A stretch of DNA of 64,000 nt from Undibacterium sp. YM2. Lineage in GTDB: Bacteria; Pseudomonadota; Gammaproteobacteria; Burkholderiales; Burkholderiaceae_D. Below are positions 16,181 through 24,896 of this stretch, piece after piece; the stretch's first letter is position 1, and the number at the start of each line of letters is the position of its first letter. Both the position numbers and the translations under genes were made by a program. Location of the stretch: assembly GCF_009937975.1 (NCBI RefSeq), contig NZ_AP018441.1, positions 4,588,001-4,652,000 of the forward strand, written 5' to 3'. Under the pieces are notes generated by a model. The model saw only the letters and a program-made list of their open reading frames with translations. It had not been told where the DNA came from and made no database searches.

Positions 16181-16762
16181 ATGATGTACACATACACCAA
16201 ATCGAAGTTTAAAAGTAACGTGCCGGTCTTGTGTTTTCTTGCGTATGCATTTAGCGGGATGGCATGCATGATGCAACTGGACGATATGAATGAGGACTGG
16301 CCACTTGCCTTCAGCTATGCAGCTATTGCCGTGTTAGTTGTGATGGCAATATGCGGCACATATTGGCGCAAGCACATCGTGGAATTCATGCGTTACGGTT
16401 TGCTGACAACAGGCTTTCTCATGCTCCTTGTTTTTTCCTGCTTGACATTGTTAAGCACTCCCCACGTATTTTTGGTGAATGCATTGAGCGCAGATAAAAC
16501 CACCGTCCTGCTAGAAGGAACTATCATTTACAAGCAAGCCTATCACGGTAAATTTCCTTCGCGCATACTCACCATTCGAGGTGAGAACAATCCAGTACCG
16601 ATAGCCTTGAAAGTAACTCAGGGCGAGTATGACAAGGCCACAGTAGGTGAACATTATCAGCGATGCATGCGCATGGGTGGCCTGGGCTTGCTATTTAAAT
16701 GGCGCAATGGCGAAGCACCACGATGTACCGATCAATACCAGCATGATAAAAAGGGCATATAA
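16181..16762 (+). CDS. Hypothetical membrane protein, 193 aa
   Basis: Not recognised. Three hydrophobic segments at about residues 15-31, 42-60 and 70-94 are followed by a soluble C-terminal domain of about 95 residues (VLLEGTIIYKQAYHGKFPSRILTIRG...) with two cysteines and a C-terminal lysine. It is probably an inner-membrane protein with a periplasmic beta-rich domain. The next small membrane gene starts 3 bases after its stop, so the two are likely co-transcribed. Confidence 0.68.
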   Translation: MMYTYTKSKFKSNVPVLCFLAYAFSGMACMMQLDDMNEDWPLAFSYAAIAVLVVMAICGTYWRKHIVEFMRYGLLTTGFLMLLVFSCLTLLSTPHVFLVNALSADKTTVLLEGTIIYKQAYHGKFPSRILTIRGENNPVPIALKVTQGEYDKATVGEHYQRCMRMGGLGLLFKWRNGEAPRCTDQYQHDKKGI

Positions 16763-16765
16763 GAG

Positions 16766-16975
16766 ATGAAATTGAATATGAAAAGCCAGCTTTCAGTGGC
16801 CTTGTATTGCGCCGCCTTGCCCTGGTTAATCGCCTTCGGGAACTATTTGGACGACAGGCCTGTAAAGCCCTTATTTAATACCTGTTTTAGCCTGGGCTTG
16901 TTTGTTGCCCTGTATTGGGTAGGGCCATATCTTGAAGAATTAAGAGACGGAAAAAAACAAAATGATGAAAAGTAA
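16766..16975 (+). CDS. Small membrane protein, 69 aa
   Basis: It starts 3 bases after the previous stop with AAGAG upstream. Two hydrophobic segments (about 9-25 and 38-54) end in a charged tail, EELRDGKKQNDEK. It is probably a partner of the preceding membrane protein. No family recognised. Confidence 0.62.
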   Translation: MKLNMKSQLSVALYCAALPWLIAFGNYLDDRPVKPLFNTCFSLGLFVALYWVGPYLEELRDGKKQNDEK

Positions 16976-17019
16976 ACAGGCATAAAACGATACGGCACTC
17001 GTCGTCGCTGCATCTTTCT

Positions 17020-17757
17020 TTAATCGTAAATAACGTGAATAGATAAGGGCAAATCTTCTGCGATGATTTCACCATTTTTCTGTTGTTCAGGGAAGCGGAA
17101 CGCGACAGCATTACCAGGGATTTTTTCTAATGGCTTCATCAGGCTAATTGCCACCATTTCGCCTGATTCATTTTTATAAAAAAGTCGTGGTTTGGCAATA
17201 CGCTCAGGGTAATGGAATTTGACAGCGATGCATTTTTTGCCTGCGGTTTTGAGTCGAATACTCAACCGCGCATCGCGCAGGTAGCTTAGCAACTGATCAC
17301 ATGCCTGGTGCAGGTCAGCTAGTGGATAAACGCCATTAGGATTTAGCCTGATCGATCCTGTATATTGAAAATCAAAAGTGCCAGCTTGACGATTCAACCT
17401 GAATTCGGCGTCTTCTTCATAGGCCTGCTTAATATCTGGTATGGAGGTCGTCAGACCTTCATCCAAAGGCAATTCCATCCGCGTGGTTTTACCAATCAAC
17501 TCAAGGCGCAGGTCTTTTAACGAGGCCTGGCGATCTTTGGGTTTGAGATCAAAAGTCACGCGGACAAAATTTTTATCTTTCTTGTAGTCGTCGTGCCATC
17601 TCAACACCTTGTAGGCGTCCCGGTAGGACATCCATTGCGGGTCACGCATTGTGGCAATCGTGACTTGCTGGACAGGCGTATCCACTTCCTGTGCAGAGAG
17701 GTCTACGGCAATCAATAGTAAACAAAAAGCGAGGGTGCCACTTTGATTTTTATTCAT
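17020..17757 (-). CDS. Exported hypothetical protein, 245 aa
   Basis: The N-terminal signal peptide (hydrophobic core TLAFCLLLIAVDLSAQ) predicts secretion. The mature part is beta-rich and has a conserved-looking VRVTFDLKPKDRQ strand, a FDFQYTGSIRLNPNG strand and two cysteines (near residues 158 and 179) that could pair in the periplasm. It is last of three - strand genes, after two lipoproteins (18438 and 19049), suggesting an envelope operon of unknown function. Confidence 0.68.
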   Translation of the reverse strand: MNKNQSGTLAFCLLLIAVDLSAQEVDTPVQQVTIATMRDPQWMSYRDAYKVLRWHDDYKKDKNFVRVTFDLKPKDRQASLKDLRLELIGKTTRMELPLDEGLTTSIPDIKQAYEEDAEFRLNRQAGTFDFQYTGSIRLNPNGVYPLADLHQACDQLLSYLRDARLSIRLKTAGKKCIAVKFHYPERIAKPRLFYKNESGEMVAISLMKPLEKIPGNAVAFRFPEQQKNGEIIAEDLPLSIHVIYD

Positions 17758-17838
17758 GCAGGCCCGGGACGGTGGATGATCGGTGAGATTTTAAAAAGTG
17801 GACATGCGCCCATGTCAGGGCGCGCACTGACAAAAAAA

Positions 17839-18438
17839 TCAACGAAAATCAGGAGCGGCCAGCAGGCTATTTTGCATCTTCAGCATGGCGGCAAGCGCAG
17901 CCCGGCGTGCGGCTTCTGATCCGTACAGGGCAGCAGGGGAATAAGCTGCTTCTTTTTCTTGGTCAAATTTGCCTTCACCCACAACCTCCCTCAGCAACAC
18001 CTTACCGCTTGATACATCGACCAGCTTAAATTGCAATGTCAAAGTAAAACTCGTAGGTGCCCATGAAGCCCTATTTTGCGATGAAGAACTTGTGCTAATA
18101 GTCGGTGTCACCAGGTAATGAATATCGCGCTTCTTCAGGTCGGCAAGGTCAGGCGGATCTGTCAGGCGTATTGCGCTGACGAAGGTATTCTTCAACAATT
18201 TATAGAGCCCGAGCTCCATGTCGCGGTAAGGCATATAGGACGCACTGTCACCACCTCCCGCTGGTGTCGTCACCTTTACATTGCGCAGCTCATCAGGCAG
18301 ATAAAACGCAACTCGCCTTGACAACGGTTCGATGGAGGCGGGCAAGCTAACGTTTCGCAGTTCAGGCTGGATGGTAATGGTATGAGCGCAACCACCAAGC
18401 AGCGCCAGCAAAAGTATGAGGAATGAAGTCTTTAACAT
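17839..18438 (-). CDS. Lipoprotein, 199 aa
   Basis: Signal peptide with lipobox LGGC (Cys at about 17). The mature domain has ALTERNATING strands around IHYLVTPTIS and FTLTLQFKLVDVSSGKVLLREVVGEGKF, a pattern common in outer-membrane assembly-type lipoproteins such as those with a TolB-N-like or LptE-like fold; the precise family is not recognised. It is 17 bp downstream of the next lipoprotein gene on the same strand, consistent with co-transcription. Confidence 0.7.
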   Translation of the reverse strand: MLKTSFLILLLALLGGCAHTITIQPELRNVSLPASIEPLSRRVAFYLPDELRNVKVTTPAGGGDSASYMPYRDMELGLYKLLKNTFVSAIRLTDPPDLADLKKRDIHYLVTPTISTSSSSQNRASWAPTSFTLTLQFKLVDVSSGKVLLREVVGEGKFDQEKEAAYSPAALYGSEAARRAALAAMLKMQNSLLAAPDFR

Positions 18439-18455
18439 AGCGTACCGATCAAGTT

Positions 18456-19049
18456 TTAATATACCGAGCCTGGTTGTGCATCCAGCAGGTCCATCGTGAA
18501 ATTGGGATAACTTACTTCAAGCAGCAGCGAGAGGTCTTTCGCAGTAATGCGTTGCGATTCAACCCTGAATTGCGTTCTAAAGCCACTAGGGGTGGTCATA
18601 CCTGAAAATTTGCCCAGATACCTCACTCGTCCTGGGGTCACGGTAAATTCAAGGCCCCGCTCATTTTCAGGTAAAGTTTTCTTGGCAACTTTTTCTTTCG
18701 TTAAATAGTCATAGATTAACCAGCTGGACACACGATACCGGCCAGGTGGAAGCTGGATCATTGTCACCCTGTCGAGTTGCGCTACCCTTGTCATTGTCTT
18801 GTAAACAGCCGGGTCAATAAATGGCAAAACAAATTCTTCGCCGCCATTAACATTGGTAACACCCAGGGCATAGCTTCCCCCGCCCGAAAAGACGAATGCA
18901 CCCGCGACATAACCAACATCTGATTTTGGTTTGTCGGCAACTTGAAGTACCGGTTCCAGTGTGACACAGCCAGATAAGACCAGCACAATCACGGCGAGCA
19001 GGTATTTTCTTGCGGTAGAAAGTAAAAAAGAAGAAGTTGTAATGTGCAT
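18456..19049 (-). CDS. Lipoprotein, 197 aa
   Basis: The start is placed at 19049, where the protein begins with a basic N-terminus and a typical lipoprotein signal (YLLAVIVLVLSGC). The open frame extends to 19223, but that extension lacks a ribosome-binding site and adds an implausible Cys-rich segment. The mature protein has a YVAGAFVFSGGGSYALGVTNV strand pair and a 'LPPGRYRVSSWLIYD' element, a pattern found in small beta-sandwich lipoproteins. The function is unknown. It is the first gene of the 19049-17020 group. Confidence 0.68.
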   Translation of the reverse strand: MHITTSSFLLSTARKYLLAVIVLVLSGCVTLEPVLQVADKPKSDVGYVAGAFVFSGGGSYALGVTNVNGGEEFVLPFIDPAVYKTMTRVAQLDRVTMIQLPPGRYRVSSWLIYDYLTKEKVAKKTLPENERGLEFTVTPGRVRYLGKFSGMTTPSGFRTQFRVESQRITAKDLSLLLEVSYPNFTMDLLDAQPGSVY

Positions 19050-19223
19050 GAAGCTTATCCGTCTCAAGAGGTGCGTAATGACTGCAAAATATAAAGCAGC
19101 GATTATAGCAAGACCACATTCCACAAAAAATGAATTTTCCGGCACATAAAGGCACTTTGCAGGTGTTTTGCAGGCAAGATGCAGACATTGGCACACAGTG
19201 AGACCTGCTGCGCCAATTGTCAT

Positions 19224-19554
19224 GATGCCTGTTTTTTTGACTCATTGGGCAACAAGACTTACGCGATTATTGGATCGATGGCATTGAGCCCGCGTCGCAA
19301 GCCAATCGAAACTGCCATGACGCCAGGATGCTCTGTGCAAGGGAAAATTTCTGCCCTTGCCCCTTCGGCGCATTAGATTGCGCCCTACGATACGGAGTAA
19401 AATGACATCGCGGCTTTTTTGCTATTTCGCACAAACCCGGCATGCCGGAGCCTGACCTGGCATCCAGCATCATCGATGCATAGGTAAGCACCGGCTTTGA
19501 AACAGATTGCGATAAAATAGCGGCAGTTTCCAATCAATTACTCTTGCGAACCCG
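19224..19554. other. Intergenic region with degenerate REP-like sequences
   Basis: No gene is seen. A half palindrome of the GGGCGCATT family lies at about 19369-19389 (GCATTAGATTGCGCCCTAC), and a degenerate copy of the CATGCCGG family at about 19439-19467. Confidence 0.5.
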
Positions 19555-20025
19555 ATGATATCCAAGCTTGCACGCCTGATTAACAACACGAAGGAGCTTC
19601 CGCTCGTGATACGCATCTTGTGTCATGGATGGATGCTTGTGTGTCCGCTGATGCTGCTGTTATTGCTGCAGCCCCTGTTTAACTGGGAAGTGAATGGCCA
19701 GGAAATGACTTACCTTGAGCTCTGGACTACCGGTACAGGTGTTGAGCTTGCAGTTTTTTTAGCGATGATGGCGGCGGGTTCATGGGGTATGGCAGCACGC
19801 AAACCCTGGGCGCGCTGGGTATTGGTATTCATGCAGCCAGCATTGTTGCTGATGCTGGCCTTATATCCATCGACATGGATGGCGCAAGAAGGTCTGAATA
19901 TCGCTGATCTGGCCCTACAAACACTGATCGTGTCACTCTGCGTTTATGCCTGCCTGTTTCATCTCCCTGGCATGCGCCGTTATTACCAGGCGGCTGAACC
20001 TGCAATGGCTCGCAGACAATTGTAG
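19555..20025 (+). CDS. Hypothetical membrane protein, 156 aa
   Basis: Not recognised. Hydrophobic segments occur at about 25-41 (GWMLVCPLMLLLLLQPL), 62-78 (VELAVFLAMMAAGSWGM), 88-104 and 116-135. It is probably a four-helix inner-membrane protein. Its TAG stop (20023-20025) is the TAG of the GTAG that opens REPIN unit I, so the repeat insertion defines the end of the gene and may have trimmed its C-terminus. Confidence 0.68.
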   Translation: MISKLARLINNTKELPLVIRILCHGWMLVCPLMLLLLLQPLFNWEVNGQEMTYLELWTTGTGVELAVFLAMMAAGSWGMAARKPWARWVLVFMQPALLLMLALYPSTWMAQEGLNIADLALQTLIVSLCVYACLFHLPGMRRYYQAAEPAMARRQL

Positions 20026-20228
20026 GTATGATTAGCGAAGCGTAATCGTACGCATGATGCGCGAAAAATTACTCGCCGTCGCAAGAAAATCTGAGCATCG
20101 CAAAATACCTGCTTCAACAACATTGCAGTCTTTGCTGAAAACACTATATTGAAGTCGTGATGACATTCGTTCTCCATAGACATTGACGACCAACATGCGT
20201 ACGATTACGCTGCGCTAATCGTACCTAC
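20022..20228. repeat. REPIN unit I (207 bp, type-2 core)
   Basis: Arms at 20022-20056 and 20194-20228. The core (ATTACTCGCCGTCGCAAG ... ATATTGAAGTCGTGATGAC) is shared with units J, K and L and is unlike the type-1 core, yet the unit length is the same. Confidence 0.85.
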
Positions 20229-20270
20229 GTGCCGCCCTATATCCACCGCAAAATCGCAAAAACATATCGC

Positions 20271-20942
20271 ATGAAGATCATACCTCGCTTGCACATCACT
20301 GCTGGCATCAGCCTGGCACTAGGCATGTTCATCTATACGGCAACAGCAGCGGCAGCGGCCTCTGCGCCATCATCCTGCAAAGGAATATTTTCAGCAAAAG
20401 CCAGGCAGCTTGAGGCAGGTAATATGCAGGCAGGCTGGCAACTGGCGTCACCCGACGGCAATCTGACTATCAGGGAACAAGCAGGTGAACTGGTCTTGCA
20501 AAACAGCGATGGGAAAACCGCTAAACTGGGTGTGATGGCCCAACCTGATCTGACCGAAGTGTTATGGAGTGCAGACTCCAGGCATCTTGCCATCAACACC
20601 AGCGATGGTGGAGCAGTTGGCACCTGGGAGGCGAAGCTGTTTGCAGTCGATGCGCAGGGTCATTCTGCCGCCATTGACTTATCGGATGTCACCCAAAAAA
20701 TCTCAAAAAAAAACCTGCGCTGCAAACCACAGGAAGTAGCCAATTTCGCCGCACTGGCCTGGGTGAAACAGGATTTACTTCTCCTTGCCGAAGTACCACC
20801 GCATTCGTCCTGTGCCAATATGGGGCAGATTACTGGTTTCCGGGTCGCGTTGACATCGAAAAAACTGATGGAAGTTTTTTCTGAAAAATCTCTGCGCGCC
20901 AACAGGCAAGAGTTATTGGGATGCCGGTTTTCCAAGCAGTAA
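20271..20942 (+). CDS. Exported hypothetical protein, 223 aa
   Basis: The start at 20271 gives a good signal peptide (KIIPRLHITAGISLALGMF followed by an Ala-rich cleavage region). The open frame reaches back to GTG at 20229 only by reading the repeat edge. The mature part looks like a WD40/TolB-like beta-propeller blade: WQLASPDGNLTIREQ, LVLQNSDGKTAKLGV, VLWSADSRHLAINTSDGG. Four cysteines (for example near 35, 163, 190 and 218) suggest disulfides. The function is unknown. Confidence 0.7.
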   Translation: MKIIPRLHITAGISLALGMFIYTATAAAAASAPSSCKGIFSAKARQLEAGNMQAGWQLASPDGNLTIREQAGELVLQNSDGKTAKLGVMAQPDLTEVLWSADSRHLAINTSDGGAVGTWEAKLFAVDAQGHSAAIDLSDVTQKISKKNLRCKPQEVANFAALAWVKQDLLLLAEVPPHSSCANMGQITGFRVALTSKKLMEVFSEKSLRANRQELLGCRFSKQ

Positions 20943-20954
20943 GCTCGTAGCCTC

Positions 20955-21161
20955 GTAGGTACGATTAGCTAAGCGTAATCGTACGCATGATGTGCGCAAA
21001 ATTACTCACGGTCGCAAGAAAATCTGAGTATCGCAAAATACCTGCTTCAACAACTTTGCAGTCTTTGCTGATAACACTATATTGAAGTCGTGGTGACTTT
21101 CAATCTCATCAGTTAGTGGCGGTTGGCATGCGTACGATTACGCTGCGCTAATCGTACCTAC
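20955..21161. repeat. REPIN unit J (207 bp, type-2 core)
   Basis: Arms at 20955-20989 and 21127-21161. The first half of a tandem duplication that also contains the 3' end of a gene; see unit K. Confidence 0.85.
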
Positions 21162-21243
21162 TTGTTACTTGCTACTTGCTGCATCCAGCGTCGTTGAGTG
21201 TTGGCTGTGATTTTGCCTCCTTGCAAGGGATATTTCCGCACGC

Positions 21244-21310
21244 TTATTTCCATACATTGATTTCCCGCGTTGACTGATCTCTGTAGTCATAAATATCAAC
21301 TATCTTTGTC
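21244..21310 (-). pseudogene. Duplicated 3' end of the 21619-22107 gene
   Basis: The reverse strand encodes LTKIVDIYDYRDQSTREI followed by NVWK and a stop, which matches the last 22 residues of the gene ending at 21619 at 18 positions. The changes are mostly conservative, so this end diverged as a coding sequence before the rest of the copy was lost. Nothing upstream of it is coding. REPIN K cuts it off. Confidence 0.75.
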
Positions 21311-21316
21311 AGCCTC

Positions 21317-21522
21317 GTAGGTACGATTAGCGCAGCGTAATCGTACGCATGATGTGCGCCAAATTAATCACGGCCCCAAAAAATCTGAGCAACGAAAAAC
21401 AGCTGCTTCAACAACTTTGCAGTCTTTGCTGATTACACTATATTGAAGTCGTGGTGACTTTCAATCTCATCAGTTAGTGGCGGTTGGCATGCGTACGATT
21501 ACGCTGCGCTAATCGCACCTAC
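21317..21522. repeat. REPIN unit K (206 bp, type-2 core)
   Basis: Arms at 21317-21351 and 21488-21522, almost the same as unit J. It is followed by a short TTACTTGC direct repeat array at about 21524-21555, which also follows unit J in shorter form. Confidence 0.85.
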
Positions 21523-21618
21523 TTGTTACTTGTTACTTGCTACTTGCTACTTGCTGCATCCAGTGTCGGTGAACGTGGGCTGTGATTTTGTTTCCTTGCA
21601 AGAGATATTTCCGCAAGC

Positions 21619-22107
21619 TTATTTCCACACACTGATTTCCCGCGCTGACTGATCCCTGTAATCATACACATCAACTATCCTTGTCAACTCACCAGACCAG
21701 CCGCCAAAGTGGCCTTGATGGTTCTTATTAAATCTGGCGATGATGGTCGCGGTTTTTTTATTGAATTTTTCAAGCGCTGCCAGCTTCTTGAAGATTCTCT
21801 CCTGATCAGCCTCACTGGCAGTGGGGCCAGAATCGATATTGATCCAGACGCAGTCCTTGCTGGACACTTCGACCGGGTAAGGGCAGATGGAGATGTTTTC
21901 CGGGCCGACGAAAATATAGCCCGTGACGCTCACCAGCTTGCCGTGATAGCGCTCTGGCGTCGCAATCAGATTAATCAGCGACAGATCCAGTGCCTGTTCA
22001 GGAGCCTTAAGTTTCGTTTTAGCCGCAGCAGCAGTCGCAAACAAGGTGATCGTCGCCATCAGGCATGCGGACAACAGATGGCGCGACAACAGATAAGGAA
22101 TTTTCAT
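21619..22107 (-). CDS. Exported hypothetical protein, 162 aa
   Basis: Signal peptide LLSACLMATITLFATAAAA. The mature part has the look of a small OB-type domain: YHGKLVSVTGYIFVGPENISICPYPVE, then SSKDCVWINID, with a likely disulfide between the two cysteines, followed by a helical segment and IVARFN/HFGGWSGELTRIVDVYDYRD at the end. It is not assigned to a named family. A partial copy of its last 22 codons is at 21244-21310. Confidence 0.72.
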   Translation of the reverse strand: MKIPYLLSRHLLSACLMATITLFATAAAAKTKLKAPEQALDLSLINLIATPERYHGKLVSVTGYIFVGPENISICPYPVEVSSKDCVWINIDSGPTASEADQERIFKKLAALEKFNKKTATIIARFNKNHQGHFGGWSGELTRIVDVYDYRDQSAREISVWK

Positions 22108-22278
22108 GCGACGTACTCCGTTTTACTCAAATGAGGGATAAAATCAACACATGATAACAGGGCTTTAGCTTGGCACGATCTGGACGATTTCTTGCTACGC
22201 CTGATCTGCACTCTCAAAAAAGCCATCAGAAATAATCGATTAAAAATAAGCGATCAAAACATAAAAAGGGAAAGCCGG

Positions 22279-23052
22279 ATGAAACGGGTACTGTTGTTAT
22301 TGATCTGCGCCCTGCTGCCGTTTGCAAGCTGGGCAGACACGGTTTTGTACGAGCAGAGCCTGCCGGAAAATATCATCCAGCTGATCCGCTCGGCTTTTCC
22401 TGAGACGCAGCAATGGCGAGATGCCAGGCCAATTGTTGAGCGGTACCGGGGTGAAGGCAAGGTGGGGGGCAATTATAGCCATGCCCTGATTGTCAGCTTC
22501 AGGGATGATCAACTGCTGCGTCATTCTGCCCTGGTGGTACTTCAAAACACAGACAAGCGTGCGAAAGATACCGACCTTAACCGGAATAGCGATGTCAGCC
22601 TGTTGGGCAGGTCAAAGCTATGGCCAGACCTGTTCGGCGCAAGACGGGGCATCAACAGCTCCAGCACGTATGCGAGGATAGACAATGGCAGTGTGTTTAT
22701 CGATGCCATCGATTTTCAGGATTGCTGCGAGCAAATCACCTATTCTTACCAGTTCAGGAAAAAGGGAGAAAAGCTGATACTCGCCGGCATGAAGGCGAAG
22801 CAGATCAGGACAGATGACAAGATAGAACGCATCCTGCACGAGCTGGCCGGATGCAGTATCAACTATCTCGACAACAGCCAGGTGCGCTGGTCATACAATG
22901 GCAAGCGCCGTGTGGAAGAAAAGTCTGCCGCTTTTGCCCACGCTTTTGCCCAACTACCCGCCCCTGTTCCCTTGCATGAATTCACACTTGCCCGCAAACC
23001 GGATGCGTGGCCAAAAGACAGCGCGGCGCAGACCTGTCAGGGCGGGGAGTAA
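22279..23052 (+). CDS. Exported hypothetical protein, 257 aa
   Basis: The start at 22279 has AAAAAGGGAAAG upstream and yields a clear signal peptide (KRVLLLLICALLPFASWA). The mature protein has WRDARPIVERYRGEGKVGGNYSHALIVSFRDDQLLRHSALVVLQ and a Cys pair in DFQDCCEQITYSYQFR, with another Cys near LAGCSINYL. It is a periplasmic or secreted protein of unknown role. The gene is followed by REPIN unit L. Confidence 0.7.
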   Translation: MKRVLLLLICALLPFASWADTVLYEQSLPENIIQLIRSAFPETQQWRDARPIVERYRGEGKVGGNYSHALIVSFRDDQLLRHSALVVLQNTDKRAKDTDLNRNSDVSLLGRSKLWPDLFGARRGINSSSTYARIDNGSVFIDAIDFQDCCEQITYSYQFRKKGEKLILAGMKAKQIRTDDKIERILHELAGCSINYLDNSQVRWSYNGKRRVEEKSAAFAHAFAQLPAPVPLHEFTLARKPDAWPKDSAAQTCQGGE

Positions 23053-23093
23053 GTGTGTTGCCCCCTAAAAACACTCACGAGAGGCATACTCTG

Positions 23094-23298
23094 GTAGGTA
23101 CGATTACGCTGCGTAATCGTACGCATGATGCGCGCCAAAATAATCACCGTCCCGAGAAAATCTGAGCATCGCAAAACTCCTGCTTCAACAACATTACGGT
23201 CTTTGCTGAAAACACTATATTGAAGTCACGGTGACTGCGATCTCCATAGACATTGATGACCAGCATGCGTACGATTACGCTGCGCTAATCGTACCTAC
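23094..23298. repeat. REPIN unit L (205 bp, type-2 core)
   Basis: Arms at 23094-23127 and 23264-23298. In the left arm the loop reads CGCTGCG instead of GCGCAGCG, that is, the loop is inverted relative to the stem. Confidence 0.83.
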
Positions 23299-23418
23299 GT
23301 GCTCACGGACTAATTCTGGATGCCCATAAGACCCCCAGGAGACAGAGCCAAATTGATACTTTGCAAAAAGCACGGTGCAGATGATTGATAGCGAGATGAG
23401 GACAATAGCTTTTTTCAT
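23275..23418 (-). CDS. 47-aa exported peptide ending inside a REPIN arm
   Basis: The reverse strand from 23418 reads a typical signal sequence (KKAIVLISLSIICTVLFA), about 22 further residues (KYQFGSVSWGSYGHPELVRE), then continues into the arm of unit L, where TAA stops it. It looks like a gene truncated by the repeat rather than a complete small protein. It lies 39 bp downstream of the frameshifted lipoprotein gene on the same strand. Confidence 0.45.
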   Translation of the reverse strand: MKKAIVLISLSIICTVLFAKYQFGSVSWGSYGHPELVREHVGTISAA

Positions 23419-23457
23419 GTTAGAGGCGCTTTAAATTATTGTTTACCATTAGCTCGC

Positions 23458-23921
23458 TTATTCCCATATCCCTTTTTTCCAATACTTGCACTTGATTTTG
23501 GCATTGCCGTACAGCGTCAGCATTTGCTCTTCTATGTCCAGATTCTGTGCCAGCTTGCGGTTCATGCAAAGGCGATCCGTACCTAGCCACCAGTCAATGA
23601 TTTTTAAATCACCCCCTGATTTTGCCGGGCAAGAAGGTATATGTTACTAACGCTTGGTTCGCCATGCATCCTGGTGGCGACAGAAGCCGGATCTTTTTTA
23701 AGTTGGCCTATCAATACCTCTTCAACACCAATGAACAATATCACGTCAGTATAGAAATCGATGACGTTTGGCTTGGGTATATTCGGCCTGCCCCATTTAA
23801 TATCATTCATACGCGCTTCCATCAGAATGATATTGGGATGTTCAAGGCCAGTCAGGCTATTACAACCGCTTAAGACTGCCATCGTGGCGATGAGGCAAAG
23901 AATCCTGGTGAAAATTTTCAT
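23458..23921 (-). pseudogene. Frameshifted lipoprotein, paralogue of the 29868-30389 gene
   Basis: From 23921 a lipoprotein signal (LIATMAVLSGC) is followed by MNDIKWGRPNIPKPNVIDFYTDV and YLLARQNQG, where the frame ends in TAA at 23604. Adding one base at the C5 run (23612-23616 on the + strand) continues the frame as DLKIIDWWLGTDRLCMNRKL...IEEQMLTLYGNAKIKCKYW to a stop at 23458. This matches the intact protein at 29868, which has LLARQDQEGKLQTMWW, FCVNQETAQELNIQNEMLALY and GKLKCS in the same order. It is a pseudogene, a phase-variable tract, or a homopolymer read error. Confidence 0.75.
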
Positions 23922-23966
23922 GGTCTGTGGTTTCCCGTGGTTGATATTGCAGCCAAGGTACGATTA

Positions 23967-24156
23967 GTAGGTACGATTAACGCAGCGTAATCGTACGCAT
24001 GAATGCCTCAAAATAAATATGCTCAGTAAAAACAATCGCAATAACATGGCATTCTCGATTTTCAAAAACAGTACGTTACAGCCCACCGTGACTTTCAATT
24101 TCCTCAGATAGCGACGCATGCCATGCGTACGGTTACGCTGCGCTAACCGTACCTAC
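23967..24156. repeat. REPIN unit M with compensated stem change
   Basis: Arms at 23967-24001 and 24122-24156 with a shorter, diverged core. In the right arm both sides of the stem are changed together (GGTTA ... TAACC instead of GATTA ... TAATC). A partial extra copy, GGTACGATTAG, precedes the left arm at 23957. Confidence 0.82.
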
Positions 24157-24203
24157 GACTACCTCCCTGCGTGCGTATAAAGCTGCCTACGGGTGTCTGT
24201 ATA

Positions 24204-24659
24204 TTATATGGTCAACCCAAGCCTCAGCACATAGCCAGATGCGCTGAAACTTTCATTGCCTGCGAGCTTGCCACGGGAGTGTTCAACGATAGTAAAACCT
24301 TCGCTGAGATAAAGCGCGAGTGCTGCTTCATTGCCTTGCAAGACTTCGGTGTCGAGCTGGCCTTCATGGGCGGCGATGGCGTGGCGCAGCAATTGCCTGC
24401 CTGTGCCTTGCCTGAAACTGGCTGGATCAACATAGAGCCAGGTCAGCTCGCCTTGGCACCAGGCGGCAAAGCCTTGCACCTCTCCATCTATTTCAGCGAC
24501 GACGATGTCGCCATCGAAGAGGCCTTCATTCTTGCCGGTTTGTTCCAGGCTCAGGTAGGCGTCTGGCAAACCCGCGGCTTGCAGTTCAAAGACGCGTGCA
24601 GCGTCGTGGATGGCGCACAGGCGTGGCCAGTCGTTGTTGGTGTAGGTTCTGATGTTCAT
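24204..24659 (-). CDS. GNAT-family N-acetyltransferase, 151 aa
   Basis: The start at 24659 (NIRTYTNNDWPRLCAIHDAA) is the normal beginning of a GNAT domain; the upstream extension to 24806 is Cys/Gln-rich and unlikely. The acetyl-CoA loop is YVDPASFRQGTGRQLLRHAI, and a C-terminal NEAALALYLSEGFTIVEHSRG motif is typical of the family. It would transfer acetyl from acetyl-CoA to an amine; the substrate is unknown. Monocistronic. Confidence 0.85.
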   Translation of the reverse strand: MNIRTYTNNDWPRLCAIHDAARVFELQAAGLPDAYLSLEQTGKNEGLFDGDIVVAEIDGEVQGFAAWCQGELTWLYVDPASFRQGTGRQLLRHAIAAHEGQLDTEVLQGNEAALALYLSEGFTIVEHSRGKLAGNESFSASGYVLRLGLTI

Positions 24660-24896
24660 CGTATGTCGTCTTCTATAAAGTATTTGCATCAGGCGGCTTG
24701 CATGGGGCATGCCCACGCCTTTGCCAGCCTGCCGTTGCAGGCATTGGCACGCTGCCTGGCTCTCTGCGCAAGCTTGCCGGGGTGGCTTACCTGCACTTGC
24801 GAACACTGATATTGACTATACGAACATAAAAAACATTGTTACACCTTTGCTCTATAATGACTTACGCTATTTTGCCCACTCTATCGAGGTCCGCAG

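Noticed and set aside
19050..19223. N-terminal extension of the 19049 lipoprotein
   Set aside because: It would bury the lipoprotein signal peptide inside the protein and has no start signals.
20955..21522. CRISPR-like array
   Set aside because: Repeats are inverted, about 35 bp in pairs, with conserved cores rather than unique spacers, and no cas genes.
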